DNA of 42,177 nucleotides from GWC2-45-19 sp964358085. GTDB lineage: Bacteria > Patescibacteriota > Microgenomatia > CAZETR01 > Amesbacteraceae. Position 1 is the first letter of the stretch. Each line of letters opens with the position of its first letter. The position numbers and the translations under genes are program-made. The notes under the pieces are model-generated. The model saw only the letters and a list, made by a program, of their open reading frames with translations. It was not told where the DNA came from and did not search any database. This document shows, piece after piece, positions 36,980 to 42,177 of the stretch. Location of the stretch: the NCBI GenBank assembly GCA_964358085.1, contig CAYHNU010000002.1, forward strand, positions 1 through 42,177, given 5' to 3'.

Positions 36980-39943
36980 ATGGGCGAACCAGAAGAAAAA
37001 TCTGTTGAGGTAAAGCCTTTGGCTAGTTATAGCGAGGGGGAGAGAGAGGAGGCCGTTAAGAAGGGCTTGCATTTTTCGGCCGAAAGGGAAGCCGCAAGGG
37101 TTGTTGCGGAGTTGTCATCAGATCAACGCGGCGATCAAAAAGAAGTGGCCAAAGCGATTGCCAGAGCAGCATATACGCCAGGTGGCAGCTTAGGAGACGA
37201 TGGGGTTGCGAGAGCCATGGCTTTGAAGATAGCTGAAGTAATAAGGGACGGAGGTTTGGAACAATCTACTGGTGAGAAAATTTTGAGCTTGGCTGGTGAA
37301 ATTGAAGCTAGAGCAAAAGCGTTGGTACAAATCTCGGTTCCTGCAGGTAGCGTGCCAAAACGCGACGAAATGGTTCGTCCAGCAGACATAGCAGAAGATG
37401 AATCTATGAGAGATTATCTTAGGAAGCCATTGCCCCCAGAGCCAGCAGAAGCGGAGCATGTTGAGGGGGAGTGGAGAGAGGTAGCCAGTGACGAGCAGGA
37501 CAACGTTCGACCACCCGTAATATCAGTGGCGGATGTGGTTGTCGGGGCGACTTTAGCAGAGGCGGTTGACGCGGCTCAGCGGAAAGGGGGGAAAAAGACA
37601 AGGCCAGCGGAATCACCAGAACCTGAACAGAAACCTGCTGCTGGATCCGGAGAAGTGAGGGAAACTAAAAGGGAGGCTTTTGATTGGGAGAAAAACGAAG
37701 CGGAACTAATGAAAATCGTTGACAAAGAGAAGGGCGGTAGACCGTTCTCATCAAGCCGGGCAGCGGAATTGACAGGCGAAAGAGATGCTTATTGGGAGGA
37801 ACACAAAGGGGAGCATATAACCGCCGAAGATAAAAATGCGGCGGGGAATTTGATTGATGACCAGGTTAGACGTTACGATTCAGACGGATTGGTGCCGGGG
37901 GCGAAACCAGGGGATCCGCTGCAATTATTCTTGGAAGACGTGGACAGAAAGATAGGGGTTTATACGAACGGAAGTCAAAAAGATCCCGTAAAAGCCAGTT
38001 GGTGGAGGGGGGTTAGGGTTAATGTTGAACAAAGGTGTTTAAGAGCAGAGTTGAGTCTTAGGACAAAAATTCCCGGGGGAGAGGCAGAGGAGGTGGGAGA
38101 AAGAATAAAAGAATTGGGTATTGAGTCAAAATATCTGGTTTGGGGAAGAAACAAAGATGCGACAAAGGGTAGGTGGAACCAGCTGGCTGCCAGGCATACG
38201 CAGTGGCTGATGGAGAACGATCCTGGTTTGAAAGATGGAGTTGAAGCAAGGAAACGGGCCGAGGGGGTGGGAGGGCAAAGGTTTGGGGGTGGGTTTGAAA
38301 ACTTTCCGGTCAGCCCGCCACCAGCACATTATGTGGCTATCTTTAGGGAGGGAAGGTATGGTTCATTTGAAAAACAGTGGGGGGACAAGGTCAAGTTTCT
38401 AAGCGTGCTGAACGAAGATGACAGATTGGCCTGGTGTTATGCAAATATGGGGGCTTTTGCAAATGGCGTTATTCAAACAAAAGACTGGAAAGCCGTAGTA
38501 GATTTATGGTTGGGAGATATCAAAGATTCGGCCAATTTGGTTAAGGCAGGTAGAGAGAAAATGGTTGGAATTAAAGAAACAGAAAAAGATTTACGGGCCA
38601 TGATGGCTCTGTCGGCTTCTGCCCGGGCAATGGAGGGGTCAGCTGGATCGGCTGCAACATATGTAAAACTTCTTACGGTTGATCGAGATGGCGACCTGGA
38701 CAAACAAGACACATGGGCTGAGTTTTTATTGCATGATGACCCCGAGAAATATTGGAGAGTTGTTTCCCAACCATTAGTCAAGCATTACTACTACAAAATT
38801 CTGGCTCAGGCGGGAATAAGTCTAGACAATGAGTCTGGTCAGACAATAGACGGAAAGCTTAGAAAGGTAAGTAGTTTTAAGGTAAATAGTGATACGGCCT
38901 TGTCAAGTGAACTGTTCGGTTTTCTTAGGCAGACAGAGGGGGCGAAATATAAAGGAGGTTTTGAACCATATATCTCAGACGGATTGCTTGTAACTGACGA
39001 TGAGGCTTTTGTTTCGGCACAGGCGGAATTAGGTGTAGACGAATCTGCCCGTTGGTCAGCTGCCAGGCTCGCTTGTGATGCTTTTATGGTCGACAAATTG
39101 ACCAGATGGGAAAGTGAAACAAGGAAAGATAAAGTTAAATATCCAGATAAAACCAACATAAAGCCGTACGTGGGTTGGGGGGGAGATCCTCTAATATTGG
39201 TTCTTCAACCCTCGTTCCTTTCTAGAGTTATTAAGAAGGTCTATTCAAAAGAGGATAAGGCTATCATGGACATGACAGATAACGCTTTCAGGCCTGTGGA
39301 TATTTTCGATGGACTCAAGGGAACAGATGTGGAACCGCTTCCTATTTCGATGGTGGGTCACTTAAAAGGGTACGCTCGATATAATGATGCCTTGTGGCAG
39401 TTTTTGGGTGGGTCTAGGGCGGCTGGTATTCCTCAATGGACAAACGATACTATGGCTAAAACTCTGCCGGCGATAGGTGAGCTATTGGATCAAGTGTATG
39501 GAGGAGCTGGCAAGAAAGACGTTGATGGCAAAACCGACAACACTGGGAAGCAGGTGGTGGGAGCCATGATGGCTAGGATTTTGGAATGTAAAGCGTTGGC
39601 TACGGCAGTAGAGTCTGCTAGACCAGGGTTTAAAGACAATTTAAGAATTTTGTTTAATGTTGGTGATCCTAAAGAAGCCAGGCCGTTTTTGGAAGTAGAA
39701 AAATTTATTTGGGGACCCGATCTTGATTCCAAGAAGGGTTTTTTGGCATCTTTAGTGGGGGGGAGAACCCGGTTTATACTTAAAGACAATAAATACGGAG
39801 CTGAAACAGCATTAAAAAATACATGGGAGATATTGAACTCCAACGATCAAGATCCTAAGGGTAGGGGGAAAGCGGCGACACTTAATAGGGTAGGATTTCT
39901 TCTTGATGTAGCTCAAGCCTTGGCGAAAAATCAGAAAAGATGA
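36980..39943 (+). CDS. Large soluble hypothetical protein, 987 aa
   Basis: I do not recognise this protein. It is charged, with no membrane segment or signal peptide. The first 250 residues look disordered or helical and acidic (EEKSVEVKPLASYSEGEREE at the start; Pro/Glu-rich near 200-225). From about 250 to 987 it looks like a folded helical body, with segments such as WWRGVRVNVEQRCLRAEL, LAWCYANMGAFANGVIQTKDW and WVGWGGDPLILVL-type Trp/Gly turns. It lies on the opposite strand inside the secretion-like locus, between the PrgI and VirB6-like genes. A cytoplasmic factor or secreted substrate of that machine is conceivable, but that is position-based only. Confidence 0.75.
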   Translation: MGEPEEKSVEVKPLASYSEGEREEAVKKGLHFSAEREAARVVAELSSDQRGDQKEVAKAIARAAYTPGGSLGDDGVARAMALKIAEVIRDGGLEQSTGEKILSLAGEIEARAKALVQISVPAGSVPKRDEMVRPADIAEDESMRDYLRKPLPPEPAEAEHVEGEWREVASDEQDNVRPPVISVADVVVGATLAEAVDAAQRKGGKKTRPAESPEPEQKPAAGSGEVRETKREAFDWEKNEAELMKIVDKEKGGRPFSSSRAAELTGERDAYWEEHKGEHITAEDKNAAGNLIDDQVRRYDSDGLVPGAKPGDPLQLFLEDVDRKIGVYTNGSQKDPVKASWWRGVRVNVEQRCLRAELSLRTKIPGGEAEEVGERIKELGIESKYLVWGRNKDATKGRWNQLAARHTQWLMENDPGLKDGVEARKRAEGVGGQRFGGGFENFPVSPPPAHYVAIFREGRYGSFEKQWGDKVKFLSVLNEDDRLAWCYANMGAFANGVIQTKDWKAVVDLWLGDIKDSANLVKAGREKMVGIKETEKDLRAMMALSASARAMEGSAGSAATYVKLLTVDRDGDLDKQDTWAEFLLHDDPEKYWRVVSQPLVKHYYYKILAQAGISLDNESGQTIDGKLRKVSSFKVNSDTALSSELFGFLRQTEGAKYKGGFEPYISDGLLVTDDEAFVSAQAELGVDESARWSAARLACDAFMVDKLTRWESETRKDKVKYPDKTNIKPYVGWGGDPLILVLQPSFLSRVIKKVYSKEDKAIMDMTDNAFRPVDIFDGLKGTDVEPLPISMVGHLKGYARYNDALWQFLGGSRAAGIPQWTNDTMAKTLPAIGELLDQVYGGAGKKDVDGKTDNTGKQVVGAMMARILECKALATAVESARPGFKDNLRILFNVGDPKEARPFLEVEKFIWGPDLDSKKGFLASLVGGRTRFILKDNKYGAETALKNTWEILNSNDQDPKGRGKAATLNRVGFLLDVAQALAKNQKR

Positions 39944-39944
39944 T

Positions 39945-41672
39945 TTATTCTCCCACGGTTGGCGGGGTGTCCGGCATTTGACCGCGAGGGCTTTGAGTAG
40001 CCGCGGCGGGAGCTCCAGGAACTCTGGTTCCAAGTCTAGTTGTCCAGGCTTTCCCGACATCAGTAGCAACATTGACACTGCGGAGACCAAAGGCGAGAGG
40101 ACCCGTGAGGGCTTCTCCAATAGCCCCACCATATTTAAATGCGGGGATCTTGAGGGCGTCGCGGATCATATCCGCTATTTTTGGAGTGAGTGTAAAAATT
40201 ACAAAACCCATAGCAAGTGAGATAAACGTACCGGTTTCGGCGCCCATGAAGGGGAGATTGAGTTGAGTACCTCCGAAAGTATTAAAGGTGTTTAAGTGGA
40301 GATAAAATGTGTTTGTAAACCAGTTTCCAGATAAAATATTCTGAATAACTAACATGATTGGTATAGTGGCAAAAACAGAGGCGTTGGCGATTAAGTTTCG
40401 GAGCCACGGGCCGAAGCCTTGTTGGCCGGGGATGAGATCGAGCATGATTTGGAGAGGGGCGATGATTATTTGCAATGTCAGCATGACATAAGCTTTGACC
40501 ATCATCCAAAATATTTTCCATAGAGTAATTAAGAAAATTATTGCTACTATAATGGCAAAAATAACACCTATTACTATTACAACTCCGGCGACTGGGAAGA
40601 GGATAAGAGATATTATGGCGGTTAACCCTAGAACGGTGAGAATGGGCCCCAACATTTGCATGGCCATGTATTGGGAGAAACTTGTGTTGAGAAGGTTATT
40701 GATGGCATTTGGTAGATCTGAATTATTAATTATTCCCCCCAAAGACAGAAAACCGGTTATGGCGACAACAACTACATAAACAAGGTCGATGACCAGACCA
40801 GCGATGGCGAAGGAGAAAGTGACTAACAACATTGTGATAATTAATTTTGGGATCATGGTTTGGAGGGAAACGACGGTTTGGGGATTAATTTTGACACGGA
40901 ACATAATCAAGAAACCGGAGGCGACGAGAAGGATGACCATAATGAGGTAAGACATATTGCGAGTGGCGGTCCAGAGAGCGCGGACGGCGCTGTTGGTATT
41001 GTTTCCACCAAGCCCGCTGAATCCATATCCTTGGGCATAGGCCGGCTGGACACCAGTGCTGATGTCTAAGATTCGACTGGCCATATATTTGATTTCGTTG
41101 ACTCCAGAAACAGGAGGATTGGAATACAAGGTGGAGACGCCACCGGCCAATAGGCCAGCAGGACCAAGTTTAGAATAATCGGCCAGGGTTGGTGTCTGAC
41201 CGGACTGAGCTATACCGAGGATATCATTAATGACATTAAAAAAGTCCAGAAGTTGGAGGGGGTTTTCGATGCCGGAGGTGGGGTTAATCATAGTGGAAAT
41301 AGAGTTGATGATCCAATTGATTTGAGCGAAGGTGTAACGCTCGCCGAAGATTTCATTTTGGTCTCCTCCTGTGACCTTGGCAGCAAACTGAGTGGGGTTT
41401 TGGTTGTACCATGGGCCGTCAACCTGGTTGGCAAAAAGAGTATCCATGCTGCCGAGAAATTGGACACAGGCGAGTTCGTCTGGGAAAAGGTTGAGATATG
41501 GACCAGTGATAGCGCAGGAGCCGACCGCGAAGACGCAGGAGGCTTCGTCTTTGAAACCGTATTGGGCATAATTGGTACAGTCGGCGGTGGCGGCGAGGGC
41601 GGAGCCAGCCGTCGCTAAAGCTATGGCTGGTAAAAGAATGAGAAGAAGCAATGTGGGCAGGAACTTTTTCAT
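39945..41672 (-). CDS. VirB6/TrbL-like polytopic membrane protein
   Basis: 575 residues. The signal peptide is 1-28 (hydrophobic core LPTLLLLILLPAIALA, ending SALA). An outer domain (28-235) has at least five Cys residues (CTNYAQYGFKDEASCVFAVG, then CAITG and ACVQFLG). Six or seven membrane helices (about 240-520) follow, including a very long hydrophobic block (ILFPVAGVVIVIGVIFAII and following). The end (520-575) is Pro/Ala-rich. Multi-helix proteins with a large N-terminal outer domain next to VirB4 are the channel (VirB6-like) components of Gram-positive type IV systems. Extended -10 TGGTACACT ends 7 nt before the ATG. Confidence 0.75.
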   Translation of the reverse strand: MKKFLPTLLLLILLPAIALATAGSALAATADCTNYAQYGFKDEASCVFAVGSCAITGPYLNLFPDELACVQFLGSMDTLFANQVDGPWYNQNPTQFAAKVTGGDQNEIFGERYTFAQINWIINSISTMINPTSGIENPLQLLDFFNVINDILGIAQSGQTPTLADYSKLGPAGLLAGGVSTLYSNPPVSGVNEIKYMASRILDISTGVQPAYAQGYGFSGLGGNNTNSAVRALWTATRNMSYLIMVILLVASGFLIMFRVKINPQTVVSLQTMIPKLIITMLLVTFSFAIAGLVIDLVYVVVVAITGFLSLGGIINNSDLPNAINNLLNTSFSQYMAMQMLGPILTVLGLTAIISLILFPVAGVVIVIGVIFAIIVAIIFLITLWKIFWMMVKAYVMLTLQIIIAPLQIMLDLIPGQQGFGPWLRNLIANASVFATIPIMLVIQNILSGNWFTNTFYLHLNTFNTFGGTQLNLPFMGAETGTFISLAMGFVIFTLTPKIADMIRDALKIPAFKYGGAIGEALTGPLAFGLRSVNVATDVGKAWTTRLGTRVPGAPAAATQSPRGQMPDTPPTVGE

Positions 41673-41679
41673 CTCTCTA

Positions 41680-41688
41680 AGTGTACCA
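41680..41688 (-). promoter_or_regulatory. Extended -10 of the VirB6-like gene
   Basis: TGGTACACT on the minus strand, 7 nt before the ATG at 41672. TAGAGAG in between could also act as a weak ribosome site for a longer transcript. Confidence 0.45.
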
Positions 41689-41699
41689 CGATGGTATTC

Positions 41700-41720
41700 A
41701 TTATTCAGTATTCATTACTC
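41700..41720. repeat. Inverted repeat, left copy, flanking the four-helix-bundle gene
   Basis: ATTATTCAGT AT TCATTACTC; its inverted partner at 42099-42119 reads ATTATTCAGT CC TCATTACTC on the other strand, 19 of 21 bases the same. Confidence 0.65.
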
Positions 41721-41726
41721 GGTTTT

Positions 41727-42086
41727 TCAGTAACTTTTGCGCTTTTGGATGATACTGGAGAAAATGCGAACGATCTCGTCGCTTTCTGATATCAATTCAC
41801 TGGTATTAATTGTGGGGAAACAGCTGGGGATTAGATCGAGCCAATACTTTGTTTCTTTGGCTTCCTTTTTAACTACCGATAATTTATGAATAACATCTTT
41901 ATTGCTCTCCGCTTCTACAGATTCTTCGAAATTTGCGCCGATGGACGTTGACGATCTGAGTAATTGATTGGTGAGAACCTTTCCGACTTTGTCGTCGGGT
42001 AACTTTTTACAAAGATTAATGGTCTTAATAACAAAGGATTTGATCTTTGTTCTGAGGCTGTTTATTTTATCTTCTTTGTCGTTCAT
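41727..42086 (-). CDS. Four-helix-bundle protein (S23/IVS-type)
   Basis: 119 residues, helical throughout. The family stretch LTNQLLRSSTSIGANFEES (38-56) followed by EAESNKDVIHKLSVVKKEAKETKYWLDL (in two parts) and the end helix SDEIVRIFSSIIQKRK is what I know from the four-helix-bundle proteins first described as 23S rRNA intervening-sequence proteins. Their function is unknown; they form pentamers. Inverted repeats flank it closely on both sides (41700-41720 and 42099-42119), so it looks like a small mobile unit set inside the secretion-like operon, between a gene entering at the right edge and the VirB6-like gene. Confidence 0.85.
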   Translation of the reverse strand: MNDKEDKINSLRTKIKSFVIKTINLCKKLPDDKVGKVLTNQLLRSSTSIGANFEESVEAESNKDVIHKLSVVKKEAKETKYWLDLIPSCFPTINTSELISESDEIVRIFSSIIQKRKSY

Positions 42087-42098
42087 AAACTGAATAAT

Positions 42099-42119
42099 GA
42101 GTAATGAGGACTGAATAAT
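42099..42119. repeat. Inverted repeat, right copy
   Basis: Reverse complement of the 41700-41720 repeat with two differences in the centre. It lies 12 nt before the start of the four-helix-bundle gene. Confidence 0.65.
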
Positions 42120-42124
42120 TAATA

Positions 42125-42177
42125 TTATTGGGCCAGATTGGCGGATTTGATGATGAGCTGGAGGGGGGCGGTGTTTT
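42125..42177 (-). CDS. C-terminal end of an unidentified gene (partial)
   Basis: On the minus strand the right edge reads NTAPLQLIIKSANLAQ and then a stop at 42127-42125. The frame is open to the edge. The residues look like a real protein end, but no family can be named from 17 codons. It would be the gene upstream of the four-helix-bundle insertion and probably belongs to the secretion-like locus. Confidence 0.45.
   Translation of the reverse strand, partial: NTAPLQLIIKSANLAQ

Noticed and set aside
1..42177. CRISPR array
   Set aside because: No regularly spaced direct repeats with unique spacers; the repeats seen are palindromes, flanking pairs or tight tandems.
1..42177. Recoded TGA (as in Gracilibacteria or Absconditabacteria)
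   Set aside because: Many genes end properly in TGA with coupled ATGA starts, and no conserved protein is interrupted by TGA.

Overview
The window looks like a chromosomal segment of a Patescibacteria (Candidate Phyla Radiation) bacterium, probably close to Microgenomates. This is inferred from family content (PEGA/SH3 protein, DUF4012 protein, VanW protein, PrgI plus VirB4 locus, short single-domain versions of usual proteins), tight gene packing and many small palindromic repeats; no 16S rRNA gene is present. TGA reads as stop throughout, so the code is standard.

Layout. (1) 1-3926, plus strand: an overlapping operon for lipid-linked sugars at the membrane: the tail of a family-2 glycosyltransferase, a PMT-type glycosyltransferase, a small membrane protein, a WecA/MraY-type phosphoglycosyl transferase and a UbiA-type phosphoribosyl-polyprenol synthase. 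(2) 3928-6602: a PEGA/SH3 surface protein, a GIY-YIG nuclease, tRNA-Cys with broken tRNA 3' ends and a double-hairpin repeat, a secreted M23 peptidase behind a strong promoter, and AbrB- and metallo-hydrolase-like remnants. (3) 6599-13002, minus strand: serine hydrolase, Nudix hydrolase, small unknown genes, groES-groEL, a Cys-rich unknown ORF between 18-bp direct repeats, a protein with PD-(D/E)XK-like residues and a nucleotidyltransferase. (4) 12974-17516: a membrane-anchored solute-binding protein divergent from vanW-tsaE-tsaD. (5) 17568-19927: valS behind what I read as a transcriptional T-box with a very short Stem I and a GUC (Val) specifier. (6) 19839-28663: rplY, DUF4012 protein, RNase H, an O-antigen-ligase-like protein, khpB/jag, yidC, yidD, rnpA and rpmH, divergent from dnaA-dnaN. 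DnaA boxes between dnaA and dnaN mark the probable replication origin. (7) 28665-42177: a type IV secretion-like locus (PrgI, VirB4, a very large M23 protein, a VirB6-like channel, unknown proteins), interrupted by an ATPase/DUF4143 gene between 33-bp direct repeats and a four-helix-bundle gene between inverted repeats.

Themes. First, many start codons lie 6-8 nt downstream of a good -10 box, which predicts leaderless mRNAs for dnaA, rpmH, vanW, the 987-residue protein and others. Second, short palindromes and phrase-like tandem repeats are inserted in frame in conserved genes (groES, tsaD, valS, dnaN, RNase H and others). Third, small accessory genes sit in repeat-bounded cassettes. All calls come from reading the sequence; no searches or folding programs were run.
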